In this document: positions 26,312 to 35,832 of the stretch, piece after piece
Numbering within the stretch: position 1 is the stretch's first letter
Layout of the letters: each line of letters opens with the position of its first letter
Assembly: GCA_030064795.1 (NCBI GenBank)
Contig: JASJEI010000004.1
Coordinates: 1 to 64,000 of the forward strand
DNA length: 64,000 bases
Source: Pleurocapsa sp. MO_226.B13
Lineage (GTDB): Bacteria; Cyanobacteriota; Cyanobacteriia; Cyanobacteriales; Xenococcaceae
Direction of reading: 5' to 3'
Notes under the pieces: model-generated
What the model saw: the letters and a program-made list of their open reading frames with translations, nothing else
Told to the model about the DNA's origin: nothing
Database searches by the model: none
Program-made: the position numbers and the translations under genes

Positions 26312-27469
26312 ATGTCTAATCGCTTATTTACTGCTTGGTTACAACTAAAATATCAAAAAATTCGTTTTTCGATCGCACTTTCGGGCGTAGTTTTTGCCGT
26401 TGTCGCCATCTTTTTTCAATTAGGGATGCGTGATGCTTTGTTTGACAGTGCAGTCTTTTTTCACCAAGGCTTGCAGGGGGAATGTTTTATCGTTAGCTCT
26501 CGCTCCACAAATTTGGCTGACATGGCAAGCTTTTCGCAACGGCGTTTGTCTCAAGCTCTCGCTTTTGAAGAGGTTGAATATGTCAATCCGATTTATTTCG
26601 GTTTTGCCCGGTGGAAGAATCCCGAATCGAGAGATTCTTGGCATGGTATTGGCATGATTGGTTTCGATCTCAGACAGCAAACCTTCGATTTACCTGGAAT
26701 TAAGTCCAATCTAGAGCGACTTCAGCAGATCGATACAGTCTTATTTGACCGCAATTCTCGAAACGAATATGGCTCTATTGCAGAAAAATTCGAGCGAGAT
26801 AATTCGGTAATCACTGAATTAAGTAATCGTCGCATTAAAGTAGTAGGTTTATTTGAGTTAGGAGCTTCATTTGCTTTTGATGGCAATATCATTACTAGCG
26901 ATCTTAATTTTTTACGAATTTCTAATGCCAGAGAAAAAGGCTTTATTGATATTGGTTTAATAAAGTTGAAAACAGGTGCTGACCCAGAAAAATTTAAAAT
27001 TAAGCTGCAAAAATATTTACCCTCGGATGTCCAAGTTTTTACCAAACCAGAATTTATTAACTTTGAACAAAACTATTGGCAAACCAGCACTTCTATTGGC
27101 TTTACTTTCAATTCGAATGTGGTATTAAGCTTTATTGTTGGAGCGGTGGTAGTTTACCAAATACTATATACCAATGTTTCCGAACATCTCAAAGAATACG
27201 CTACTCTAAAAGCGATCGGTTACAGTAATCAATATTTATTAAATCTAGTTTTTCAACAAGCCTTAATTATTGGCTCGTTGGGCTATATCCCAGGATTTGC
27301 GATCGCGATCTTTATGTATAAATTTGCCCAACAAGCTACTTTATTACCGATTGAGATGACTGGGCAAAGAGCAATAAATATTTTAGTTGCCACAATTATT
27401 ATGTGTTTGATTGCTGGGGTTTCTGCGGTGAGAAAAATGAAATCAGCCAATCCAGCCGATATCTTTTGA
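26312..27469 (+). CDS. devC: DevC-like ABC exporter permease
   Basis: The gene encodes 385 aa with the MacB/FtsX-like layout: one N-terminal membrane helix (about 18-38), a large periplasmic domain (about 40-265), and three C-terminal helices (about 270-380). The motif KEYATLKAIGY before the third helix is diagnostic of DevC. It pairs with the DevA-like ATPase and DevB-like fusion protein. Only 12 bp separate its stop from the devA start. Confidence 0.92.
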   Translation: MSNRLFTAWLQLKYQKIRFSIALSGVVFAVVAIFFQLGMRDALFDSAVFFHQGLQGECFIVSSRSTNLADMASFSQRRLSQALAFEEVEYVNPIYFGFARWKNPESRDSWHGIGMIGFDLRQQTFDLPGIKSNLERLQQIDTVLFDRNSRNEYGSIAEKFERDNSVITELSNRRIKVVGLFELGASFAFDGNIITSDLNFLRISNAREKGFIDIGLIKLKTGADPEKFKIKLQKYLPSDVQVFTKPEFINFEQNYWQTSTSIGFTFNSNVVLSFIVGAVVVYQILYTNVSEHLKEYATLKAIGYSNQYLLNLVFQQALIIGSLGYIPGFAIAIFMYKFAQQATLLPIEMTGQRAINILVATIIMCLIAGVSAVRKMKSANPADIF

Positions 27470-27481
27470 TTGAGGTCAATC

Positions 27482-28168
27482 ATGAACCCGATAACTATCT
27501 GCGATTTGAATTATTATTTCGGCAAAAAAGCTTTAACCACACAAGTTTTATGTGATATCAACCTCGAAATTGAGGCAGGTGAAATCGTAATTTTAACAGG
27601 TCCTTCGGGTTCTGGGAAAACTACACTCCTAACTTTAATCGGCGGACTGCGATCTGTGCAATCGGGAAGCTTATGTACTTTGGGTAAAGAGTTATTCCAA
27701 GCAAGCGAAACAGAATTAGTTAAACTCAGAGGTCAAATTGGCTATATCTTTCAGGCTCACAATCTTTTACCCTTTATGACGGCACAACAAAACGTGCAAA
27801 TGTCTCTAGAATTACAACAGGATTTAAGCGGTTCTCAAGTAGTTTATAAAGCACGAGCGATGCTGGCAGCAGTTGACTTAGCAGAAAAAGCGAATTGCTA
27901 TCCTGATAATCTTTCAGGTGGTCAAAAACAAAGAGTTGCGATCGCCAGAGCTTTAGCCAATCAACCCAAGTTGATTTTAGCCGATGAACCTACTGCTGCT
28001 TTAGATAGTAAATCTGGTCGAGAAGTTGTTAATATTATGTATCGTTTGGTCAAAGAAAACCACTCTACAATCTTGTTAGTAACTCACGATACGCGAATTT
28101 TAGACATAGCCGATCGCATTATTTATATGGAGGATGGTTGTTTAGCCAAGAGAACTGAAGCGTTGTAA
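27482..28168 (+). CDS. devA: DevA-like ABC exporter ATPase
   Basis: The gene encodes 228 aa from the ATG at 27482, which follows a GAGG Shine-Dalgarno sequence. A TTG 12 bp upstream is also in frame but less likely. All ABC motifs are present: Walker A GPSGSGKTT, Q-loop IFQAHNLLPF, signature LSGGQKQRVAIARAL, Walker B LILADEPTAALD and H-loop LVTHD. It belongs to the LolD/MacB/DevA group. It powers the exporter formed with the two upstream genes. Confidence 0.94.
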   Translation: MNPITICDLNYYFGKKALTTQVLCDINLEIEAGEIVILTGPSGSGKTTLLTLIGGLRSVQSGSLCTLGKELFQASETELVKLRGQIGYIFQAHNLLPFMTAQQNVQMSLELQQDLSGSQVVYKARAMLAAVDLAEKANCYPDNLSGGQKQRVAIARALANQPKLILADEPTAALDSKSGREVVNIMYRLVKENHSTILLVTHDTRILDIADRIIYMEDGCLAKRTEAL

Positions 28169-28405
28169 CTTACGGTTCGCTTATTTGAGAAATCATCAAG
28201 GAAATAAAGCGGATAAGCTCGTGAGTTGACGCTGTTGTAAGGCGTAGGAACACACGATGAACCATCTTTCTGACCAACGATATTTTTGCCGATCTTCTTG
28301 TGATCCCCAAATGCTGCCTAAAAGAACTTCAAAACCCTTGCCAATGGAGCATTCTGACTTGTCATATCCGTCGAGATAAATTCAATTTTTATTGAAAATT
28401 GATGA

Positions 28406-28966
28406 CTAATCATCTGATAACAACTCTTCTAAAATGGGCATCAGATTTTCTTGGTCGGGAGAAACCAATTCTAAGCGGTTTTCTGCGTCGTATCGCGCAA
28501 AAAATAATAAGGGAGTTAGAGGGGTATAAATACCATATTTTTGATTGGCATGATAAAAGTTTGCTAAAGACTGCAATTCTTCTTCCACCTCGTCATCAGC
28601 TTCATCAGCATCAAGAGTTAATATTTGGTCTTCTTCAATGGGAGGAAGTTCTCCAGTAGCAGTCAAAGTATATGCGGTGTGATGGAGATAAAGATTTTGT
28701 TCTGCCAAAACTGCTTTGGCATCGTCGAAGATTTCAGCAATTGCCCGATCGTCATCCAGCATCGCTGCTTCTAGCTCATCTTCGCTATCGTTATTTACGA
28801 TCATGATTACTACAGGAATATCTACAGGAACTAACAACAAGTAGGTCATGTCGTCAATTTCTAGAGACTGTTCTATGTAGCAGGGAAGCGATCGCCCATT
28901 TTCATCAACAATCGTCAGAGTTTCCTCTTCGTACTGCTCGTTGGGATCAAACTTGGATGATGGCAT
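28406..28966 (-). CDS. DUF3727 domain protein
   Basis: The gene encodes 186 aa, very acidic. The N-terminus has the DUF1292-like strand pattern (TIVDENGRSLPCYIEQSLEID in two parts, then YLLLVPVDIPVVIM). It is followed by the DUF3727 half with an FYHANQKYGIYTPLTPLLFFAR motif. The family is conserved in cyanobacteria and plastid-bearing algae, with no defined function. There is no membrane segment. It is separated by 187 bp from aspS on the same strand. Confidence 0.85.
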   Translation of the reverse strand: MPSSKFDPNEQYEEETLTIVDENGRSLPCYIEQSLEIDDMTYLLLVPVDIPVVIMIVNNDSEDELEAAMLDDDRAIAEIFDDAKAVLAEQNLYLHHTAYTLTATGELPPIEEDQILTLDADEADDEVEEELQSLANFYHANQKYGIYTPLTPLLFFARYDAENRLELVSPDQENLMPILEELLSDD

Positions 28967-29153
28967 AATTTCGGCTCTGGGGGTTTCTTCGCTCAGCCAA
29001 TAGTCTTAAATCGCACTCGGACTTTTTATAGTTGGACTTGAGAAGATTTTATACAAATTTTAGAATACCATCTTTTGAGGAACGAGAAAGGAAGAACGAG
29101 GGATCGGGAACGAGGAACAAGTATATATTCACTAATTCCCCGATCCCTAATTC

Positions 29154-30944
29154 TCAATCTTGCTTGGGTTTATAGGTAGAGACTATTTCTAGTTCCTTAA
29201 GTTGTTTGGCATCTACCCCCGCAGGTGCCTCGGTAAGCAGACAGCTTGCCTGTTGGGTTTTGGGAAAAGCAATGACATCGCGGATTGATTCTTCTTTTGC
29301 CAGTAACATCACTAAACGATCTAAACCGTAGGCGATACCGCCGTGGGGTGGTGTGCCGTATTCAAATGCCTCTAACAAAAAGCCAAATTTATTGTCTGCT
29401 TCTTCGGTGGATAGACCGATCGCCTTAAAGACTTCTTGCTGAATTTCTTTCTGGTAGATCCGCAAGCTTCCCCCACCGATTTCGATGCCGTTATAAACTA
29501 TGTCGTAGGCTTGCGTTCTAGCGGTAGTTAAATCGTCTCTGTCTTCGGGATAGGGAGCTGTAAAGGGATGGTGTAGTGCTTCATAGCGTTTTTCATCCCC
29601 ATTCCATTCAAACATGGGAAATTCTGTCACCCACAGTAGGTTGATTTTTTCTTCATCAATCAATCCCATTTCTCCAGCGATAAATAAACGCAAGCGGTCT
29701 AGAGATTTATTGACTGTGGCGGTGTCTCCCGCACCAAATAAGAGTAAATGTCCTGGTTTTGCTCCAGTACGGCTGAGGAGTTCTTGTTTTTGCTCCTGGT
29801 TGAGATTATCTTTAATCGCGCCAATGGTATCGATTTCGTTATTGTCTCTAACCCGAATATAGGCAATTCCCTTTGCACCTGCGGTCACAGCTTCGTTAAA
29901 GATGTCTCCTTTGGGTTTGATCCGCACATTAGAAATCGCATCATTACCGTTGGAGATGGGTAAGACTTTGACTTGTCCTCCACTAGCTACTGCACCCGAA
30001 AAGACTTTAAATCCAGAATCTTTAACAATATCGGAAACATCTACCAATTCCAGACCAAAGCGGGTATCTGGTCGATCTGTACCGTAACGGGCCATCGACT
30101 CAGCATAGGTGATACGGGGAAAAGGACGAGTCAGTTCGATGTTTTTGACAGTTTTAAAAATATGACAGAGCAAAGCCTCATTGAGTTCGATAATCTCGTC
30201 TTGAGACATAAAACTCATTTCCATGTCTAGCTGAGTGAATTCTGGCTGTCTATCGGCGCGTAAATCTTCATCGCGGAAGCAACGAGCAATTTGATAGTAG
30301 CGATCGCATCCCGATACCATCAGTAACTGTTTGAATAATTGAGGCGACTGGGGTAGAGCATACCAGTCCCCAGGGTTTACCCTGGAAGGTACGAGATAAT
30401 CTCGCGCTCCTTCTGGAGTCGAACGAGTCAAAATTGGCGTTTCGATTTCGATAAAGTCGTGTTCGTCTTCGAGAAATCTCCGCATCGCTTTAACTACTTG
30501 ATGGCGTAGCCTGAGATTTTTGCTCATGCGATCGCGTCTGAGGTCGAGATAGCGATGTTTGAGTCTGAGTTTTTCCCCTACATTTTCAGTATCGGCGGTA
30601 GAAACTTGGAACGGTAGTTGTTTGTTGACCGCATTGAGTACTTCAATCGACTCCGCATAGATTTCTACCTGTCCTGTAGGCAGCTTATCATTTAATGATT
30701 CTGGAGGACGCTGACTGACTTTTCCCACCGCCTTGACTACATATTCATTACGGAGAGATGAAGCATCAGCATAAGATTTTGGCGTACGTTGCGGATCGCT
30801 GACGATTTGGACTGTCCCAGTGCGATCGCGCAAGTCGATAAAAATAACTCCTCCATGATCGCGACGACGATCTACCCAGCCATAAATAGTAACGGTTTGG
30901 TCTATATGTTCCGCTCGCAATTCGCCACAGTAGTTAGTTCTCAT
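29154..30944 (-). CDS. aspS: Aspartyl-tRNA synthetase
   Basis: The gene encodes 596 aa, bacterial type. An N-terminal OB-fold anticodon-binding domain (about 1-105) is followed by the class II core. Motif 2 carries the [18 protein letters not shown] sequence. The bacterial GAD insertion lies at about 290-420. Motif 3 is near the C-terminus ([13 protein letters not shown]). It charges tRNA-Asp and, in many cyanobacteria, tRNA-Asn for the amidotransferase route. It is full length with no anomaly. Confidence 0.98.
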   Translation of the reverse strand: MRTNYCGELRAEHIDQTVTIYGWVDRRRDHGGVIFIDLRDRTGTVQIVSDPQRTPKSYADASSLRNEYVVKAVGKVSQRPPESLNDKLPTGQVEIYAESIEVLNAVNKQLPFQVSTADTENVGEKLRLKHRYLDLRRDRMSKNLRLRHQVVKAMRRFLEDEHDFIEIETPILTRSTPEGARDYLVPSRVNPGDWYALPQSPQLFKQLLMVSGCDRYYQIARCFRDEDLRADRQPEFTQLDMEMSFMSQDEIIELNEALLCHIFKTVKNIELTRPFPRITYAESMARYGTDRPDTRFGLELVDVSDIVKDSGFKVFSGAVASGGQVKVLPISNGNDAISNVRIKPKGDIFNEAVTAGAKGIAYIRVRDNNEIDTIGAIKDNLNQEQKQELLSRTGAKPGHLLLFGAGDTATVNKSLDRLRLFIAGEMGLIDEEKINLLWVTEFPMFEWNGDEKRYEALHHPFTAPYPEDRDDLTTARTQAYDIVYNGIEIGGGSLRIYQKEIQQEVFKAIGLSTEEADNKFGFLLEAFEYGTPPHGGIAYGLDRLVMLLAKEESIRDVIAFPKTQQASCLLTEAPAGVDAKQLKELEIVSTYKPKQD

Positions 30945-31199
30945 GCCTATGCTTGGTAGCTAAATTAATATAATTTGAAATACAGCGTCTTTAAGAGTAA
31001 CAAAATCTGCACCCTTGTTGTCTAGTCTTTCTTAGTATTATCCAAAGACGTTGTGAATAAATCCGCCTAAATTAGATTAAGTTTTGTCAAAAAAAGCTAG
31101 CTTCGCGATCGCATTCACCTCAAAATGTTTTTTTTATCTTTATAATTTGTCAGCATCCTCTGGTGTTATAAGTTCAAGCTAACCGATGCCCGATCGCCT

Positions 31200-31820
31200 A
31201 TGTTTTTTAGTTTTCAATCTAGAGATGAATCTAATTTAGTTGTGGTCAATCCTACCAGCAAATTGAGAAGATTAGTACTTTTATCGATTGTGGTTGCATT
31301 TGTTTGTGCTGGTTTTAGACCGCTTCGTAATTCCGCTAATTCTGCTCCCAAAGCCTTATTGGTTTTAGGAGGACATGAAGAGCGAGAACGTTTTGCAGCT
31401 GAACTTGCTCGCGAGTATCCTCAACTACCAATTTGGATTTCTTCTGGGAGTCCCCAGGAATATGCCCAAAAAATCTTTGATAAGGCGGGAATTTCAGTAG
31501 ATCGCTTACATTTTGATTATCGTGCCAGCGATACGGTAACAAATTTCACTACTTTGGTAGACGAACTTCAGGCTCAAGGTATAGATAGTGTTTATTTAAT
31601 TACCTCCGAAAACCACATGAAAAGAGCCAAAATCATCGGTGAGATTGTCTTTGGTAGTCGCGGAATTGATTTTAAACCCGTTGCCGTACCTTCTAAAAAT
31701 CCTCCAGAACCTTGGGAGAAATGTTGGCGCGATGGAGCTAGAGCAGTTTTCTGGTTGATTACGGGACACACGGGTGCAATTCTGGTGCAATACGGTAATC
31801 AAACCCTTAAGTTTCTTTAA
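31200..31820 (+). CDS. YdcF-like DUF218 protein
   Basis: The gene encodes 206 aa. One N-terminal membrane helix lies at about 25-42. The DUF218 fold follows: ALLVLGGHEERERFAAELA, PIWISSGSP, YRASDTVTNFTTLVDEL and VYLITSENHMKRAKIIGEIVF. DUF218 proteins (SanA/ElyC/YdcF) act in envelope biogenesis, and the exact reaction is unclear. It is monocistronic. Confidence 0.87.
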   Translation: MFFSFQSRDESNLVVVNPTSKLRRLVLLSIVVAFVCAGFRPLRNSANSAPKALLVLGGHEERERFAAELAREYPQLPIWISSGSPQEYAQKIFDKAGISVDRLHFDYRASDTVTNFTTLVDELQAQGIDSVYLITSENHMKRAKIIGEIVFGSRGIDFKPVAVPSKNPPEPWEKCWRDGARAVFWLITGHTGAILVQYGNQTLKFL

Positions 31821-31911
31821 TTATTCTAACTATAAGCTATCACACTGAATATTTGGCACATAGATCTGTTTAACTGAGGAATTGGAGATCTAGACTATTG
31901 TGAGGTTAAAA

Positions 31912-32253
31912 ATGAATATTTTTGCACCATCAAACCATATTGCCTTGGCTGCGATCGCGGGAGGAACGATTAGTGCTGGCTTAAATTCAGTCATAACTGA
32001 TTTTGCAAATGTATTTATCCGTCATGCTCAAAAGTTCGATCTCAAAACCATGTTATTGAAATCTTTGCTCTCTAGTTTTACTTTGGGATTATTGTTGAGC
32101 GTTATTTTTTATGCCTTTGCAGTCTATGGTTTTCCCGATGCCAAAATCTCAACCGTTCAAATCATTGCCTTATTTACCCTTTTCTTTGGTCTGGGTTATT
32201 CCTTACTAGATATGTTAATGGCATTAATTCGCAGCAAAATATTTGCTGCTTGA
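31912..32253 (+). CDS. Small membrane protein
   Basis: The gene encodes 113 aa from ATG at 31912; an in-frame GTG lies four codons upstream. Hydrophobic segments occur at about 5-25, 45-70 and 75-100. There are no conserved catalytic residues. No family is recognised. A candidate terminator follows at 32339-32373. Confidence 0.6.
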   Translation: MNIFAPSNHIALAAIAGGTISAGLNSVITDFANVFIRHAQKFDLKTMLLKSLLSSFTLGLLLSVIFYAFAVYGFPDAKISTVQIIALFTLFFGLGYSLLDMLMALIRSKIFAA

Positions 32254-32338
32254 CTCGGCGAGGATCGAGAGAAAAAACTCTATCGATCCTGGCTTAGTAT
32301 TGGAAACAGAAACATCAGTTTAGTTTTCGATATAAGAG

Positions 32339-32373
32339 CGATCGCCATTTACGGTTTTAGGGCGATCGTTTTT
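32339..32373 (+). terminator. Candidate intrinsic terminator with HIP1-like arms
   Basis: CGATCGCC (32339-32346) pairs with GGCGATCG (32361-32368) and is followed at once by TTTTTC. The stem is GC-rich and the T-tract is on the plus strand, which suits ending transcription from the small membrane protein gene before the convergent hydrolase gene. Because HIP1 is common, chance pairing is possible. Confidence 0.5.
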
Positions 32374-32528
32374 CTATTTGCAGACTATTGGCGGTCAAGC
32401 TTAATTTGTTGTATTAGAAGAGTCCACAGATTAACACGGATGAACGCAGATGATTTGTCTGCTGGCTTGATACTCTTGGGTTTTTGAGATGCAGTAGATA
32501 GTCCTGGTTTTTGGCGATCGTTTATTAT

Positions 32529-33413
32529 TTAATTGACAAAATCCAAAATCGCCTCGGCGGTAAGATTGGGTTTTTCCAGATGGGGAACATGACCGCAGTT
32601 ATCAATCCAGACTAGTTTACTATTAGGAACGCCCTTGGCAAATTTACCCGCATCTTTAGTTCCTAGTATCTGGTCTTGTTTGCCCCACAAAATTAAAGTT
32701 TCCTGTTCGAGCGTCGAGATTTGACTCGCAAAAGAACCATAACCACCGTTTTTGGTAAAAGCAATCAAAGATTTATTCCAATCTGGACATTTGAGGTGTA
32801 GTGCAGCACAAATCCGAGCATCAGGACTAGCAAAACTTTTATCAAAATAAGTAGCCTGACTAATATTCTGACGAACTTTGGGGTTGCGTAAAAATTCGGT
32901 AGCAAAATAATCGAGGGGAGGAAACATAAATTTACCGATCGCTGGCTGTTTGGCTAAACCCGCACTGTCTATTAAAATCAACTTCTCTACTGCTTCAGGA
33001 TAGGTGAGGGTAAAATCAATCGCTGCTGCGCCTCCCATCGATGCACCAGCTAAAATTACAGGCTGTTTAATTAAGGTTTTCCAGAAATGATAGAGATGGG
33101 TTTTAATATTTTCAGGATTGAGAGGAATATTTAAGTTACGCTGAGTAAAACCAAATCCTAATAAATCTAATGCCCAAATCGTCTGTTTTTCAGCTAAAAG
33201 AGGAAACAAACGCCTAAATTCCAACAAAGAGCTATCAAAACCGTGTATTAATAAAATCGGTCGCTCGTCCCCTTCTCGATTAACATAGGTCGTGGCAATC
33301 TCCTCCTTACTCAATGGTGTAGGAATAGATGCTAATTTAATCTCTTTTACGAAGGCGATCGAAGTAGATTCAGTGAGGCTAACTGCTTCGGGAGGAATGT
33401 AATTGGGAAACAT
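32529..33413 (-). CDS. Alpha/beta-fold hydrolase
   Basis: The gene encodes 294 aa. The nucleophile elbow GASMGGAA (Ser at about 124), oxyanion HGFDSS, acid residue in LWGKQDQILG, and catalytic His in NCGHVPHLEKP give a complete Ser-Asp-His triad. There is no signal peptide. The substrate is unknown; the family includes haloalkane dehalogenases, esterases and lipases. Confidence 0.9.
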   Translation of the reverse strand: MFPNYIPPEAVSLTESTSIAFVKEIKLASIPTPLSKEEIATTYVNREGDERPILLIHGFDSSLLEFRRLFPLLAEKQTIWALDLLGFGFTQRNLNIPLNPENIKTHLYHFWKTLIKQPVILAGASMGGAAAIDFTLTYPEAVEKLILIDSAGLAKQPAIGKFMFPPLDYFATEFLRNPKVRQNISQATYFDKSFASPDARICAALHLKCPDWNKSLIAFTKNGGYGSFASQISTLEQETLILWGKQDQILGTKDAGKFAKGVPNSKLVWIDNCGHVPHLEKPNLTAEAILDFVN

Positions 33414-33522
33414 AAATAATTAACCATAATAATATTTTTGGTAATTATTAAACAAGTTATCGCAAAATAGGACATTTCACTGCTAAGTAGTGGTCTGTCA
33501 ACATTGATTTGAGGGATAAAAA

Positions 33523-33810
33523 TTATCCTCCACCACCACAACCGCCACCACAACCGCCACCACAACCGCCACCACAACCGCCACCACAACCACTACAACC
33601 ACCGCAGCCACTGCCAGTATTACAGCCACCATTTCTTTTAGAGCTATTTTTAGATAGACTGGATGTTATGGTAAGGAAAAAAACAAATAGAGAGATAGCG
33701 ATAATAGCCAAAGATATTAGACATACCAAGCCTACAATTATATAACCAAAAATATTTTTAAATGTGAGAGATATTTCTGGGTTTACAACAGATGAATTGT
33801 GCCGTGGCAA
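33523..33810 (-). CDS. Small membrane protein with Cys-Gly repeat tail
   Basis: The gene encodes 95 aa. Two hydrophobic helices occupy about 18-50. After a basic linker (SKNSSKRNG) the last 36 residues are almost only Gly and Cys, ending in repeats of G-C-G-G encoded by a 12-bp tandem DNA unit (CCGCCACCACAA on the plus strand). Similar Cys/Gly tails are known on TIGR04222-type bacterial membrane proteins. Nine Cys could bind metal, be crosslinked, or be modified. The reading frame is supported by the coherent N-terminal membrane part. The opposite frames are low-complexity shadows. Confidence 0.6.
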   Translation of the reverse strand: MPRHNSSVVNPEISLTFKNIFGYIIVGLVCLISLAIIAISLFVFFLTITSSLSKNSSKRNGGCNTGSGCGGCSGCGGGCGGGCGGGCGGGCGGGG

Positions 33811-33852
33811 ATGTAAATAATTCCCCGAAAAGATAACTTTAATAACTACAGA

Positions 33853-34119
33853 TTATTTGGGGAGTAAAGATTGAAGAGAAGTAAATTTAATAGTCGTATC
33901 ATTTACTAAACTATTTTTAAAGTTTCCGCCGATACTGTAGTAGTTTCTAACTTTTACTACTAAGGATTTGGGTAGAATAATTGTAATTTTAGAGTTATTT
34001 ATTGAAGTCTTTCTTTTAGGAAAAATTGCTTTCCAATTGAGCGTATTCGTTCCAAAACTATTAGCGATTGCTTTGAATTTAAAGCGGAAAGAACTAAAGG
34101 AAAACTGCGCTTTTCCCAA
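33853..34119 (-). CDS. Short hypothetical ORF, possibly a gene remnant
   Basis: The ORF encodes 88 aa. The second half has alternating hydrophobic beta-strand patterns (SKITIILPKSLVVKVRN) reminiscent of LiaF-like C-terminal domains, but too short for a firm call. The plus strand over 34033-34197 also has a coding-like frame (FEFKAERTKGKLRFSQ.. ending SSVDY) lacking a start. At most one of the two is real, and both may be remnants. Confidence 0.3.
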   Translation of the reverse strand: MGKAQFSFSSFRFKFKAIANSFGTNTLNWKAIFPKRKTSINNSKITIILPKSLVVKVRNYYSIGGNFKNSLVNDTTIKFTSLQSLLPK

Positions 34120-34418
34120 CCATCACATCAAACTTTAAGAAAAAATCTTGAGGAAATTTTATTAAGAGAAGAACATAAAAGTTCTGTAGATTATTAGAAC
34201 TATCCCAACGCGATCGCCCGCTCGACTATAAATTCAACTGTACTATTTTATTCTTTAATGTATAATCTATCAATCTATTTGCTACGATTATTAATCTGAG
34301 AGTTCGAGAATTAAAGGTTTGCTTGACTTATCATAATGCTATCATTCTTATTTTTAATAATTTTTTTATACTATAGATTAGAGCATCATTTTAAAAACCA
34401 ATAATAAGACGTAATTTA

Positions 34419-35696
34419 ATGCCTAGTTTGCAAATATCTGACCGTTTGAAATTAGCCAAACTAACTTTGGTTTCTCTGATTTTGATTAGTTGTAGTGATG
34501 GATCGGATCGGGCAAAAACCAGCCAAGACAGTAACTCTGATGCAACTAACGTAGCTTGGCAAAATCAATCTACTAAGGTTGATGTGGCAACTGCAAGTTT
34601 GGGCGATTTAACGACAACTCGCCAGTATAGGGGAACAACTCAACCCCAACAAGAGGTGGCTTGGCGAGCGCAAACTGAAGGGACATTATTAAATCTATCG
34701 GTAAGAGTAGGCGATCGCGTCGAGCGGGGTCAAGTAATTGGCAGACTAGATGACCGACTTTTGGCTACTGAGGTAGCGGGGAACCAAGCAGAACTGAGTG
34801 CCTTGGAATCGGAGTTAGCTCAAGCCAGGATTAGAGTAAAAAATGCCGAAATTCAGCTAGAAGAAGCTAAAATTCAACTAGAACAGGCAAAAAGCGATGC
34901 TACAAGATATCAAGAATTAGCCGAAACGGGATTGATTCCCGACCAACAAGCAGAATCTTATCAAACCGCTGCCAAAGTTGCTCAAAAAGCCGTATTGACC
35001 GCTCAAGAGGCGGTAAGATTAGAAGAACAAGCAGTAGCGGTAGTCCAAGGTAGAATTGCCTCCCAAAAATCGGCGATCGCCGAATCACAACAGCGACAAA
35101 CTTATAGTCAGATAGTTGCACCCATCAGCGGTATTTTGACGGCAAGAAATAGCGAACCTGGTAGCCTAATTCGGGCTGGAGAGCAAGTAGTTACTATTGG
35201 CGATTTTAGCCAGATTAAAATTACTGTGCCATTGTCAGAATTAGATTTAGATCGAGTTGAGCTAGGACAACAGGTAGAGATTAAGCTAGATGCTTTTGGC
35301 GATCGCAGCTTTACTGGGAGAGTCAACCGGATCGCCCCGACAACCAATCCTGCATCCCGTCAAATCCCGATAGAAATAATAATAGACAATCCAGAAGGTC
35401 AAATTAAAGGAGGCTTGTTAGCTAGAGTTAGTTTTACTTCCCCAGAAAATGAAAGTGTAGTTGTCCCCGCAGCAGCAATTATCGAAGAGGAGGGGGCTAA
35501 TTATATTTTTACTTTGACACAAAACGGTCAAGAAAATCGAGGTAGTGTAACTAAGCGTAAAGTAGTTGTGGGCGATCGCGCTAACGGCAAAGTAGAAATC
35601 ACCGCAGGAATATCACCAGGGGAAAGATACGTCACTCGTAGCAGCAAACCTTTAGAGGATGAAGAAGAAGTGGGTTTGAGTATTCTTTCTCAGTAA
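34419..35696 (+). CDS. HlyD/RND-type periplasmic adaptor lipoprotein
   Basis: The gene encodes 425 aa. A lipobox LISC ends the signal (about residue 25). Lipoyl half motifs (RVGDRVERGQVIGRLDD and IVAPISGILTARN) flank a coiled-coil hairpin (about 110-200). A beta-barrel and membrane-proximal domain follow. This is the membrane fusion subunit of an RND efflux pump. No RND transporter gene follows; the next gene is a GH57 enzyme, so the pump partner is elsewhere. Confidence 0.9.
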   Translation: MPSLQISDRLKLAKLTLVSLILISCSDGSDRAKTSQDSNSDATNVAWQNQSTKVDVATASLGDLTTTRQYRGTTQPQQEVAWRAQTEGTLLNLSVRVGDRVERGQVIGRLDDRLLATEVAGNQAELSALESELAQARIRVKNAEIQLEEAKIQLEQAKSDATRYQELAETGLIPDQQAESYQTAAKVAQKAVLTAQEAVRLEEQAVAVVQGRIASQKSAIAESQQRQTYSQIVAPISGILTARNSEPGSLIRAGEQVVTIGDFSQIKITVPLSELDLDRVELGQQVEIKLDAFGDRSFTGRVNRIAPTTNPASRQIPIEIIIDNPEGQIKGGLLARVSFTSPENESVVVPAAAIIEEEGANYIFTLTQNGQENRGSVTKRKVVVGDRANGKVEITAGISPGERYVTRSSKPLEDEEEVGLSILSQ

Positions 35697-35832
35697 TTAC
35701 GGAGTTCGACTCCGCATATAAACCGATGAGGAAACCTCATTTCTACGCCCCTTGAGTTCGGAGTTCGAGTAGGTAGCGATTGTCTTATTAGTGTACGGTT
35801 AAATATAAGTAAATTTGCACGACCAACTACTT

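Noticed and set aside
33347..33589. Trp/Arg/Leu repeat ORF on the minus strand
   Set aside because: It is the alternative frame of the 12-bp repeat that encodes the Cys/Gly tail.
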